This document shows, piece by piece, positions 46,540 to 55,201 of a stretch of DNA of 64,000 bases (within the stretch, counting starts at the first letter, position 1; the number at the start of each line of letters is the position of its first letter). Origin of the DNA: Pseudosulfitobacter sp. DSM 107133 (lineage in GTDB: Bacteria > Pseudomonadota > Alphaproteobacteria > Rhodobacterales > Rhodobacteraceae); NCBI RefSeq assembly GCF_022788695.1, contig NZ_CP085155.1:248001-312000 (forward strand), read 5' to 3'. The notes beneath the pieces are model-generated. The model made no database searches, had not been told where the DNA came from, and was given only the letters and a program-made list of their open reading frames with translations. A program made the translations under genes and the position numbers.

Positions 46540-49500
46540 TCAGCCGGTTTCAGCGCGCCCCTTGCGGGTCAGCCGCGAGATGACGACGAAAAAGAACGGC
46601 ACGAACAGCACGCCGAACACGGTGGCCGAAATCGTACCCGCCACCACGCCGCTGCCGATGGCCGTGCGCCCGCCCGAGCCTGCGCCGGTGCTGAGAAGCA
46701 GCGGCAGAACGCCCAAAGAGAAGGCCATCGACGTCATGATGATCGGACGGAAACGCTGTTTTGCAGCGTCTACGGCGGCTTCGATCACCGTCTCGCCCTC
46801 GGCGCGGCGGTCGCGCGCGAATTCGACAATCAGGATCGCGTTTTTCCCTGTCAGACCGATCACCGTCAGCAGACCGACCTGAAAGAACACGCCGTTTTCA
46901 AACCCCCCCAGCCAGGCCCCTGTCAGCGCGCCCAGCACGCCGATGGGCATGGCCAGCATCACCGCAAAGGGGATCGACCAGCTTTCGTAAAGCGCGGCCA
47001 GCGCAAGGAAAATTGCCGCCAGCGACAGCCCGTACAACAGCGGTGCCTGACTGCCCGATTCCTGCTCTTCCAGCGACAGGCCGGTCAGCGCGATCTGAAA
47101 GCCGGGGGGCAACTGCTCGGCCAGCCGATAGATCTCGGCCAGACCGTCGCCGGTGCTGACGCCGGGTGCCGGTGCGCCCTGAAGCTGCATCGCAGGCACG
47201 CCGTTGTAGCGGGTCACACCCTGCGGCGCAAAAGCCCATTCGGCATCGGCAAAGTTCGAAAATGGCACCAGACCGCCGCTGGCATTGCGCACGCGCCATT
47301 TGGCCAGATCCGAGGGCAGGGCACGGGCATCGGCCTCGCCCTGAACATAGACGCGCTTGATCCGCCCTTCGTCGATGAAATCGTTCACATAGCGGCCGGC
47401 CCAGGCAATCGTCAGCAGGTTGCCCACATCTGCCGCGGTCACTCCCATGGCGCCGGCGCGACGCCAGTCGATGTCCAGTTTGAACTGGGCGGCGTCCTCC
47501 AGCCCGCTGGGGCGCAGAGAGGCGATCAACGGGCTTTGTGCGCCCATGCCCAGCAACTGGTTGCGTGCATCCAGCAACTGTTCATGGGTCTGCCCGCCGC
47601 GTGCCTGTACATAGAAATCAAAGCCGGACACGTTGCCCAATTCGATCACCGAAGGCGGCACCACGGGGAACACCATCGCATCCTGTATCTGGCTGAACGC
47701 GCCAAAGGCACGGCCCGCCAGCGCCTGCGCGCTTTGGTTTGCAGCTTCGCGGTCGGCCCAGTCTTTCAGGCGCACAAACATGATGCCGACGTTCTGGCCC
47801 TGACCGGCAAAGCTGAAGCCGACAACGCCGAACACCGAATCCACGATGTCGGATTCCTGTTCCAGGTAGTAATCCTCGACCTGCTTGAGTACATCCAGCG
47901 TGCGTTCGCTGGTGGCCCCTGTTGGCGCCTGGATAAGGGTGAACAGAATGCCCTGATCTTCGTCTGGCAGAAAGCCCTGGGGGGTGCGCACGAACAGCAG
48001 GCCCATGGCAACAAAGATACCGATATAGGCCAGACCGGTCAGGAACCGCCAGCGCACCAGCTTGCCCACAGTCTTGCCATAGCCTGTCATCAGCTTGTCA
48101 AAGCCCTTGTTGAACAGGCCGAAAAATCCGCGCCGCTTGGCGTGGGTTTTCGGTTTCAGCAGCGTTGCGCACAAGGCAGGTGTCAGGGTCAGCGCCACCA
48201 GAACCGACAGCGACATGGCCGAAATGATCGTCACCGCAAACTGTTTGTAGATTACGCCGGTTGATCCGGGAAAAAAGGCCATCGGCACGAAAACAGCCGA
48301 CAGCACAACGGCAATGCCGATCAGCGCGCCGGTGATCTGGTCCATCGACTTGCGCGTCGCCTCGACCGGGCTCAGCCCTTCCTGCTCCATGATGCGTTCG
48401 ACGTTTTCGACCACAACAATCGCATCATCCACCAGCAGGCCGATGGCCAGCACCATGGCCAGCATGGTCAACGTGTTGATCGAAAAGCCGAATGCCGCCA
48501 GCACCCCGAATGTGCCCAGCAGCACCACGGGCACCGCCAGTGTGGGCACCAGCGTGGCACGCAGGTTTTGCAGGAACAAGAGCATCACCAGAAACACCAG
48601 CACGATCGCCTCGACCAACGTCTTGACGACCTCCTCGATTGAAATCCGCACAAAGGGCGTGGTGTCATAGGGGATCACATAATCGACCCCATCGGGAAAG
48701 AATTCCGCCAGTTCCTCAAGCCGCGTTTCAACAAGGGCGGCGGTGTCCAGTGCGTTGGCACCGGGGGCAAGGCTGATCGCCAGGCCGGCAGAGGGGTTGC
48801 GGTTGTAACGCGAGATGGTGGCATAGCTTTCGGCGCCGATCTCGACCCGTGCAACATCATTGACCAGCACCAGCCCGCCGTCGGTTTCGGCGCGCAGCAC
48901 GATCTGGCGGAAATCTTCGGGCGTGCGCAACAGGGATTGCGCGGTGATCGTGGCGTTCAGCATCTGCCCGTCGACCGAGGGGCGCGACCCGAAAGCCCCT
49001 GCGGAAATCTGTGCGTTCTCGGCAGAGACTGCGGCCACGACATCCGACGGCGTCAGTTCAAAGGCAGCCAGCTTGGCCGGGTCCAGCCAGATGCGCATGG
49101 CATATTGCGCGCCAAAGACCTGCGCACTGCCCACGCCTTCGACTCGGCTGAGTTCGTTGACCAGATTGGTGGACAGATAGTCGCCCAGATCGGTTGCGTC
49201 ATAGGTGCCGTTGTCGGCAATCAGCGACACGACCATCAGGAAGCCGGCCGAGGATTTTTGCACCGTCACACCCTGCCGCTGCACCGCTTCGGGCAGCAGG
49301 GCAGTGGCCTGTGACAGCTTGTTCTGCACCTGCACCTGCGCGATGTCGGGGTCGGTGCCGGTTTCAAAAGTCAGTGTCACGCTGGCGCTGCCCGACGAGG
49401 TCGACGACGACGACACATAGCGCAAACCGTCCAGGCCGGTCATCTGCTGCTCGATCACCTGCGTGACGGTATTGGCAACCGTTTCGGCCGAGGCCCCCGG

Positions 49501-49647
49501 GTAGACTGCGCGCACCGTGACCGTGGGCGGGGCAATCTGCGGGTATTGGGCGACGGGCAGCGATTGAATCGCAAGAATGCCGATCCCCATGATAAAGATC
49601 GAAATGACCCATGCAAAAATCGGACGGTCGATGAAAAAGCGAGCCAT
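46540..49647 (-). CDS. RND efflux transporter, HAE1 family (AcrB-like)
   Basis: 1035 residues, standard AcrB length, inner membrane, proton-driven trimeric drug/amphiphile exporter. It begins MARFFIDRPIFAWV. The proton-relay acids are in LLVDDAIVVVENVER (about residue 405) and the relay lysine in GLTGKNAILIVEFARDR (about 935); GFLPDEDQG near 565 is also typical. It lies 19 bp after the adaptor gene on the same strand. No outer-membrane TolC/OprM gene adjoins it. The substrate cannot be read from sequence. Confidence 0.95.
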   Translation of the reverse strand: MARFFIDRPIFAWVISIFIMGIGILAIQSLPVAQYPQIAPPTVTVRAVYPGASAETVANTVTQVIEQQMTGLDGLRYVSSSSTSSGSASVTLTFETGTDPDIAQVQVQNKLSQATALLPEAVQRQGVTVQKSSAGFLMVVSLIADNGTYDATDLGDYLSTNLVNELSRVEGVGSAQVFGAQYAMRIWLDPAKLAAFELTPSDVVAAVSAENAQISAGAFGSRPSVDGQMLNATITAQSLLRTPEDFRQIVLRAETDGGLVLVNDVARVEIGAESYATISRYNRNPSAGLAISLAPGANALDTAALVETRLEELAEFFPDGVDYVIPYDTTPFVRISIEEVVKTLVEAIVLVFLVMLLFLQNLRATLVPTLAVPVVLLGTFGVLAAFGFSINTLTMLAMVLAIGLLVDDAIVVVENVERIMEQEGLSPVEATRKSMDQITGALIGIAVVLSAVFVPMAFFPGSTGVIYKQFAVTIISAMSLSVLVALTLTPALCATLLKPKTHAKRRGFFGLFNKGFDKLMTGYGKTVGKLVRWRFLTGLAYIGIFVAMGLLFVRTPQGFLPDEDQGILFTLIQAPTGATSERTLDVLKQVEDYYLEQESDIVDSVFGVVGFSFAGQGQNVGIMFVRLKDWADREAANQSAQALAGRAFGAFSQIQDAMVFPVVPPSVIELGNVSGFDFYVQARGGQTHEQLLDARNQLLGMGAQSPLIASLRPSGLEDAAQFKLDIDWRRAGAMGVTAADVGNLLTIAWAGRYVNDFIDEGRIKRVYVQGEADARALPSDLAKWRVRNASGGLVPFSNFADAEWAFAPQGVTRYNGVPAMQLQGAPAPGVSTGDGLAEIYRLAEQLPPGFQIALTGLSLEEQESGSQAPLLYGLSLAAIFLALAALYESWSIPFAVMLAMPIGVLGALTGAWLGGFENGVFFQVGLLTVIGLTGKNAILIVEFARDRRAEGETVIEAAVDAAKQRFRPIIMTSMAFSLGVLPLLLSTGAGSGGRTAIGSGVVAGTISATVFGVLFVPFFFVVISRLTRKGRAETG

Positions 49648-49666
49648 GGCGGGGTCTGATCCTGAT

Positions 49667-50824
49667 TTATTCGGTTGCTGCCGGAGCAGAGTCTGCGTCA
49701 GCGGGCGCTTGTTCTTGCGGGGTCACGGTGGCACCGGGGGCGGCTTTTTGCAGGCCAACCACAATGACACGGTCGCCCGGATTCAGCCCGTCGTTTACCA
49801 CCCAGTCGCTGCCCCGGTCGCTGATGACCGAGAGCTGGCGCATTTCGACAACATTGTCGGCGCCGACAACCAGAACCGTCGGCTGATCACGCCGGTCGCG
49901 GCTGATGGCCTGTTGGGGCACCAGATAGACGTCCTTGGCGGTGGTCGTGGCGATTTCGACCTGCACATACATGCCAGGCAGCAGCAGCTTGTCGGGATTG
50001 GCGAATTGCATCCGCAGCACCACAACGCCGGTTTGTTCGTTCACGTCCGGTTCGGCGGCGGTCAATGTGCCGGTCTGGTCGAATACGCTGCCATCGGCCA
50101 GCGTCAGGGTCACATCGGTTGGCAGGTCTTCCAGACGCGCACCGATGTTGTCGCGCCGCCATGCGATGATTTCGGCGGCTGACTGGGTCACATCCACATA
50201 GACGGGATCAATGTTGCGGATCACGGCCATCGGTTCGGCCTGACTGGCCGTCACCAGCGCACCCGGACTGGCCAGCGAACGCCCGATTTCACCGGACAGA
50301 CGCGCCCGGATCTGGGTGCGGTCCAGCTGGATCTGGGCGGTCTGCAGTTGCGCCTGTGCAGCCTGCACAGCGGCGGCGGCAATGTCACGGTTGGCCACGG
50401 CACTGTCCAATGCCTGTTCGCTGGCCACATTGCGCGATTGCAGTTCTTGCAGGCGGGTCTCTTCTTTCTGGGCCGCTTTCAGCTGGGCATTCGCCTGCGC
50501 CACCGCCGCATTGGCCTGTGCCACGGCGGCCTGATAGGTGGCGGCGTCGATTGTGTACAAAACATCACCCTCTTCGACAGGCCCGCCCTCTTTGAACTTC
50601 CGCTCGGTGATGATGCCTGCCACCTGCGGGCGCACCTCGGCCTGCGCCGAGGCCAGAACCCGGCCCGGCAGGGTCGTCGTCAACGGCACGTCCTGGGGCT
50701 GCATGGTCATCACCGTCACGGCGGCTGGCGGGCGGCCCTGTTGCTGGGCAGCAGCTGGCAGAGCGGACGCCATCAAGGCAATGGCCAGCACGACGGGACG
50801 CAAGCGGATATGAGGAAATGGCAT
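49667..50824 (-). CDS. RND efflux periplasmic adaptor (AcrA-like)
   Basis: 385 residues, HlyD/MFP family. Signal peptide VVLAIALMASALPAAA with no lipobox cysteine, unlike AcrA. Lipoyl half-motif AQAEVRPQVAGIITERKFKEGG, a heptad-rich coiled-coil hairpin (about 90-170; QANAAVAQANAQLKAAQKEE), then beta-barrel domains and an acidic proline/alanine-rich tail. Start 50824 is chosen as directly before the signal peptide; 11 further codons upstream are open. It is the first gene of the pump operon. Confidence 0.93.
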   Translation of the reverse strand: MPFPHIRLRPVVLAIALMASALPAAAQQQGRPPAAVTVMTMQPQDVPLTTTLPGRVLASAQAEVRPQVAGIITERKFKEGGPVEEGDVLYTIDAATYQAAVAQANAAVAQANAQLKAAQKEETRLQELQSRNVASEQALDSAVANRDIAAAAVQAAQAQLQTAQIQLDRTQIRARLSGEIGRSLASPGALVTASQAEPMAVIRNIDPVYVDVTQSAAEIIAWRRDNIGARLEDLPTDVTLTLADGSVFDQTGTLTAAEPDVNEQTGVVVLRMQFANPDKLLLPGMYVQVEIATTTAKDVYLVPQQAISRDRRDQPTVLVVGADNVVEMRQLSVISDRGSDWVVNDGLNPGDRVIVVGLQKAAPGATVTPQEQAPADADSAPAATE

Positions 50825-50855
50825 GGTCAGGATCCAGTCTGGTACAAGCGCGAAC

Positions 50856-50880
50856 AATCAGTCAGCTATACTAACCTAAT
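50856..50880. promoter_or_regulatory. imperfect palindrome upstream of the efflux operon
   Basis: AATCAGTCAG and CTAACCTAAT flank a 5-base centre (CTATA); six of ten arm positions are complementary. It lies about 32 bp before the adaptor start, where TetR/MarR-type repressors of efflux pumps usually bind. No regulator gene is adjacent. Confidence 0.3.
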
Positions 50881-50954
50881 GCGGCGTCGCAGCAAGGGCT
50901 GCGTTCACCCCATTCAAAGTTGGCTGGCCGGATAAATGGGCCCCGACCCTAACG

Positions 50955-53327
50955 CTACACCGGCTTGCTGATCAGGCGGCCCGCTGTCAGCCCGTTCACT
51001 TTTTCGACAATGCCCGCAGCGTCGATGCCAAAGTGGCGGTACAGGTCGGCAATCGTGCCGGTCTGGCCAAAATGTTCGACGCCCAGCGACACGGTCTGAT
51101 GCCCGATCACCGATCCCAGCCACGCCAATGTGGCAGGGTGGCCATCAATCACCGTGACCAGCTTGCAATCGCGCGACAGCCCGCCCAGCAGGGTTTCGAT
51201 ATGCGACCGCGCCGCCCGATTGCCCCGCGCCCGTGCCCGCTGTGCCGCTGTCCAGCCCGCGTTCAGCCGGTCGGCCGAGGTGACGGCCAGAACCGCAACA
51301 TCGCGGCGACCCTCGCCAATGATCCCTGCGGCGCGGATCGCTTCGGGTGCGACGACACCCTGATAGGCAATCACCACCTCGCAATTGGGTCCGGGTTTGC
51401 GCAGCCAATAGGCGCCGTCGATGGCCCCTTGCCGGAAAGCGTCGTCCACACGTTTGCCCGGCTGCTCAATCGGGTTGGTGGACAGCCGCAGATAGACCGA
51501 CCCGCCGGTTTCGTCGCGCAGCCAAGTGCGTTCGTCCGGGTCACCGTCGCCGCTGCGTTGCAGGTATTCAAACGCCCACTGCATGATGACCGACAGCTCG
51601 TCGACAAAGGCGGGTTCGAACGCGGCCAGACCGTCCTGACTCATCCCGATCAGCGGGGTGCCGATGGACTGGTGCGCGCCGCCTTCGGGGGCCAGCGTGA
51701 TGCCGGACGGGGTGCCGACAATCATGAAACGCGCATCCTGATAGCAGGCGTAGTTCAACGCATCCAAACCACGCGCGACAAAGGGATCATAGACCGTGCC
51801 GATGGGGATCAGCCGCTTGCCGAACAGCGAATGCGACAGGCCCGCCGCTGCCAGCAGCAGGAACAGGTTCATCTCGGCAATACCCAGTTCGATGTGCTGC
51901 CCTTCGGGCGTGAATTCCCATTTTGCGGTCGAGGGGATTTTTTCGTTGATGAACGTGTCCTGCTGTTCGGTGCGCGCGAACAGCTTGCGGCGGTTCACCC
52001 AAGGGCCAAGGTTGGTGGTGCCCGTCACGTCGGGCGATGTGGTCACAATACGTTCGGCAAGCGTGCTGTCGCCCTTGGACAGATCGTCCAGGATCTTGCC
52101 AAAGCCCATTTGCGTGGACAGTTCACGGTCGGTTGCAATCTCGATCTGGGGCACGTCCAGAACATCGTCGGTATAGCGGCGCGGTCCCTTGGCAAAGAAC
52201 GGCACCTGCCCCAGGAAATCGCGCAAGCCATCGGGGTCCTCGACCGTGGCAAAGGGGTCCCATTCCTGTCCCTGCGGCACGCCCATCACCTTTTGCCATT
52301 CGGCCATCTGGGTCTTGTTCATCAAGCCGCCGTGGTTGTCCTTGTGGCCCGCAATCGGCGTGCCCCAACCCTTGATCGTATAGGCCAGGAAACAGACGGG
52401 GCGGTCGTGGTCGATGGCGGCAAAGGTGTCGGCCATGGTCTGCACGCAGTTGCCGCCCAGATTTTCCATCAGTTCGGCCAGTTCATCGTCGCTGCGACTG
52501 TCGATCAGCTGGGTCACGTCGCCCTGATCGCCAAGGCTGTCCATCAGCCGTTCACGCCACGCAGCCCCGCCCATGAAGGTCAGCGCCGAATAAAGCTGGT
52601 TGGGGCAGTTGTCGATCCAGTCACGCAGCGTGTCGCCGCCCGGTTCCTTGAACGCGGCACGCTGCAGGTGGCCGTATTTTACGCGGACCACATCCCATCC
52701 GAAGGCTTCGAATATCTTCTCGACGCGCTGGAACAGTCCCTCGCGGACCACGCCGTCCAGCGACTGGCGGTTATAGTCGATGATCCACCACGCATTGCGC
52801 AGGTCGTTTTTCCAGCCCTCTTGCAGACATTCGTAGATGTTGCCTTCGTCCAGTTCGGCATCGCCCACCAGCGCCACCATACGGCCCAGGGGGATGTCGT
52901 TGCCCCAGCGTTTGGCGTGAATGTAATCCTGCACCAGCGACGCGAACGACGTGATCGCCACGCCCAAGCCCACCGATCCGGTGGAAAAATCCACATCGTC
53001 GATGTCCTTGGTGCGCGACGGATAGGATTGCACCCCATGCAGCCCGCGAAAATTCTGCATCTTCTCCAGCGTCTGTTCGCCCATCAGATATTGCATTGCG
53101 TGAAACACCGGCGAAGCGTGGGGTTTGACGGCGACGCGGTCCTCGGGGCGCAGGGCGCTGAAATACAGGGCCGACATGATCGACACCATCGACGCAGACG
53201 ACGCCTGATGCCCGCCCACCTTGATCCCGTCTGCCTTGGGGCGGATGTGGTTGGCGTTGTGGATCATCCAATGCGACAGCCACAGCAGGCGTTGTTCGAT
53301 TGTTTTCAGGTGGGCGGCGTGTGTCAT
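50955..53327 (-). CDS. homodimeric 2-oxoacid dehydrogenase E1 component (AceE/MdeB-like)
   Basis: 790 residues, thiamin-diphosphate enzyme of the transketolase superfamily. The N-terminus resembles AceE (ANHIRPKADGIKVGGHQASSASM). The ThDP motif is VALVGDAELDEGN followed by WWIIDYNRQSLDG; the central transketolase domain has GIAEMNLFLLLAAAGL and GGAHQSIGTP. It is about 100 residues shorter than E. coli AceE. No E2 or E3 genes are next to it. A divergent Lrp-type gene lies just upstream, an arrangement like mdeR/mdeB of Pseudomonas putida, where the enzyme acts on 2-oxobutyrate; substrate here is open. Start 53327 is preferred (GGA about 8 bases upstream) over an ATG at 53342. Confidence 0.82.
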   Translation of the reverse strand: MTHAAHLKTIEQRLLWLSHWMIHNANHIRPKADGIKVGGHQASSASMVSIMSALYFSALRPEDRVAVKPHASPVFHAMQYLMGEQTLEKMQNFRGLHGVQSYPSRTKDIDDVDFSTGSVGLGVAITSFASLVQDYIHAKRWGNDIPLGRMVALVGDAELDEGNIYECLQEGWKNDLRNAWWIIDYNRQSLDGVVREGLFQRVEKIFEAFGWDVVRVKYGHLQRAAFKEPGGDTLRDWIDNCPNQLYSALTFMGGAAWRERLMDSLGDQGDVTQLIDSRSDDELAELMENLGGNCVQTMADTFAAIDHDRPVCFLAYTIKGWGTPIAGHKDNHGGLMNKTQMAEWQKVMGVPQGQEWDPFATVEDPDGLRDFLGQVPFFAKGPRRYTDDVLDVPQIEIATDRELSTQMGFGKILDDLSKGDSTLAERIVTTSPDVTGTTNLGPWVNRRKLFARTEQQDTFINEKIPSTAKWEFTPEGQHIELGIAEMNLFLLLAAAGLSHSLFGKRLIPIGTVYDPFVARGLDALNYACYQDARFMIVGTPSGITLAPEGGAHQSIGTPLIGMSQDGLAAFEPAFVDELSVIMQWAFEYLQRSGDGDPDERTWLRDETGGSVYLRLSTNPIEQPGKRVDDAFRQGAIDGAYWLRKPGPNCEVVIAYQGVVAPEAIRAAGIIGEGRRDVAVLAVTSADRLNAGWTAAQRARARGNRAARSHIETLLGGLSRDCKLVTVIDGHPATLAWLGSVIGHQTVSLGVEHFGQTGTIADLYRHFGIDAAGIVEKVNGLTAGRLISKPV

Positions 53328-53415
53328 CTGGATTCCATCCATTTTCAAGCTTTGATGCTGTATATCGCGTGCATTGCCGCGCGTTTCTGCTTTCTTCCGT
53401 CAAATTTGGCCGATA

Positions 53416-53432
53416 TTGGCTGATATAGCCAA
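53416..53432. promoter_or_regulatory. palindromic operator candidate in the lrp-E1 divergent gap
   Basis: TTGGCTGATATAGCCAA is a perfect 6-bp inverted repeat around GATAT, ending 5 bases before the regulator start. A related TTGGCC lies just to its left. Lrp/AsnC proteins often bind such sites to control themselves and the divergent gene. Confidence 0.55.
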
Positions 53433-53437
53433 CAAAG

Positions 53438-53917
53438 ATGGATATTGTGATGATTTCAGCCAATCTTGATTCCTTTGACCATGCCATCCTGCGCGCATTG
53501 CAAGGCAACGGGCGTGCGTCGATTCAGGACATTGCCGCCAGCGTCGGCCTCAGCCCGTCACCTGTGGCGCGGCGGCTGCGGCTGTTGGAGGAGGCGGGCA
53601 TTGTCACCGGTTACAGCGCCCTGATCGACGAGGCGGCTTTGGGCTTTGGCTTTTCGGTGTTCCTGTCGGTCAAACTGGAAAAGCAGGTGGACGATGCGCT
53701 GGCGCGGTTTGAACAGGCGATTGCGGGCCACCCCGAGGTTGTCGATTGCTGGCTGATGACGGGAAACCGCGACTATCTGCTGCGTATCGCAACCAGCGGG
53801 CTGGAAGAGTTCGAGCGGTTTCTGGTTGGCACCTTCACCAAGATTCCCGGCGTGGCTTCCATTGAAAGTTCGATCCCGCTGCGGCGGGTGAAATCGGGGC
53901 AGGCGCGGTTGGGCTGA
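53438..53917 (+). CDS. Lrp/AsnC family transcriptional regulator
   Basis: 159 residues. N-terminal helix-turn-helix (RASIQDIAASVGLSPSPVARRLRLLEEAGIV) and C-terminal RAM ligand-binding domain (FSVFLSVKLEKQ, VVDCWLMTGNRDYLLRIAT). It is divergent from the AceE-like gene and probably controls it in response to an amino acid. ATG 53450 (MISANLDSFD) is an alternative start that fits family length equally well. Confidence 0.92.
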   Translation: MDIVMISANLDSFDHAILRALQGNGRASIQDIAASVGLSPSPVARRLRLLEEAGIVTGYSALIDEAALGFGFSVFLSVKLEKQVDDALARFEQAIAGHPEVVDCWLMTGNRDYLLRIATSGLEEFERFLVGTFTKIPGVASIESSIPLRRVKSGQARLG

Positions 53918-53937
53918 GGGCGCGCGAATACCGCGGC

Positions 53938-55041
53938 TTACCCCTCCAGCATGGCACGCAGATCTGCTGCGCTCAGCACGTCCTTGGACGGGGCAGCGGC
54001 GCGGGCCGGGGTCAGGCTGAGACGCGGGGCAGGGGCGGGCATGGTCAGGCCGTCGGCGGTGACAAAACTGCCGCGTGCAACAGCGTGCGGATGCTCTGCC
54101 GCTTCGCGCAGCGACAGCACGGGCGACACGCAGGCATCGGTTCCCTCAAAGATCGCTGTCCAATCGTCCCGGGTTTTCTGGCGGATGATGTCGGCCACGC
54201 GCTGCTTCAGCGCGGGCCACGCGGCACTGTCCAGATGTGCGGCCAGGTCTGCGTCGTCGCGCGCCCCGATCCCGTCCAGAAGGGCCGCGTAGAATTTGGG
54301 TTCGATGGCCCCGATCGCCATATGTTTCCCGTCAGCGGTTTCATAGACCTCGTAAAAATGCGCGCCGGTGTCCAGTATGTTGACCCCGCGCTGGTCCTGC
54401 CAGCTGCCCTGCGCCATAAAGGTGTGCAGCATCGACGCCAGCAGCGCCGACCCTTCGGTCATCGCGGCATCAACCACCTGCCCCTGACCCGTGGCACGCG
54501 CGTGCATCAGCCCCGCCAGCATCCCAAAGGCCAGAAACATCCCGCCTCCGCCAAAATCTCCCACCAGATTGACCGGTGGCACCGGCGCCTCACCGGCCCG
54601 ACCCAACGCATGCAACACGCCGGAAATCGCGATATAGTTGATGTCATGCCCCGCCGTGTGCGCCAGCGGGCCGGTCTGGCCCCAGCCGGTCATGCGCCCG
54701 TACACCAGCCGCGGATTCAGCGCCAGCATCGCGTCGGGGCCAAAGCCCAACCGCTCTGTCACGCCGGGCCGATAGCCTTCGATCAACCCGTCTGCGGTGG
54801 CGATCAGGTCGCGCAGCGTGGTACAGTCGGCGGCGTCTTTCATGTCCAGCGCAACCCGTGTGCGACCGCGCAGCAATATGTCCGTTTCGGCGGGGCTGTC
54901 TGGTCCGCCCAGTCCACCGCCGGGGCGTTCGACACGGATCACCTCGGCCCCGTGATCGGCCAGCATCATGCCCGCAAACGGGCCCGGCCCGATGCCTGCC
55001 AGTTCAACAATACGAATGCCGGAAAGGGGGCCTTTGGTCAT
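53938..55041 (-). CDS. CoA-transferase family III / alpha-methylacyl-CoA racemase
   Basis: 367 residues. N-terminal LSGIRIVELAGIGPGPFAGMMLADHGAEVIRVE is the CaiB/BaiF family hallmark. GRMTGWGQTGPLAHTAGHDINYIAISG matches the racemase branch, where the His and Asp of GHDINY sit at the active site; true CoA-transferases have an aspartate at a different site. It would interconvert 2R- and 2S-methylacyl-CoA so that branched chains can enter beta-oxidation. It is divergent from an acyl-CoA dehydrogenase. Racemase is favoured; another family III transferase remains possible. Confidence 0.85.
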   Translation of the reverse strand: MTKGPLSGIRIVELAGIGPGPFAGMMLADHGAEVIRVERPGGGLGGPDSPAETDILLRGRTRVALDMKDAADCTTLRDLIATADGLIEGYRPGVTERLGFGPDAMLALNPRLVYGRMTGWGQTGPLAHTAGHDINYIAISGVLHALGRAGEAPVPPVNLVGDFGGGGMFLAFGMLAGLMHARATGQGQVVDAAMTEGSALLASMLHTFMAQGSWQDQRGVNILDTGAHFYEVYETADGKHMAIGAIEPKFYAALLDGIGARDDADLAAHLDSAAWPALKQRVADIIRQKTRDDWTAIFEGTDACVSPVLSLREAAEHPHAVARGSFVTADGLTMPAPAPRLSLTPARAAAPSKDVLSAADLRAMLEG

Positions 55042-55115
55042 GTGCGGGTCCAGTCTGTGAAAGGGGTCAGGATGCGGTGAACGCTACGAAACCGGTTGTA
55101 ATCTGTACACCTTCT

Positions 55116-55135
55116 TGTCTGATTTGTACCAGACA
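55116..55135. promoter_or_regulatory. inverted repeat between divergent acyl-CoA genes
   Basis: TGTCTG (55116-55121) and CAGACA (55130-55135) are perfectly complementary with an 8-base spacer, in the middle of the 160-bp gap between the racemase and the dehydrogenase. It could be an operator for both; the regulator is unknown. Confidence 0.35.
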
Positions 55136-55201
55136 GGCCAGTGCGCGTGATCCGCGCCATGCCGGCCGCCACACCCGACATGCAGAAAGAGAGAACGCAA
55201 A

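Noticed and set aside
51033..53423. A nearly 800-codon plus-strand frame opposite the AceE-like gene
   Set aside because: Its length is a by-product of codon bias in the real minus-strand gene, which has full ThDP motifs; the antisense product resembles nothing.
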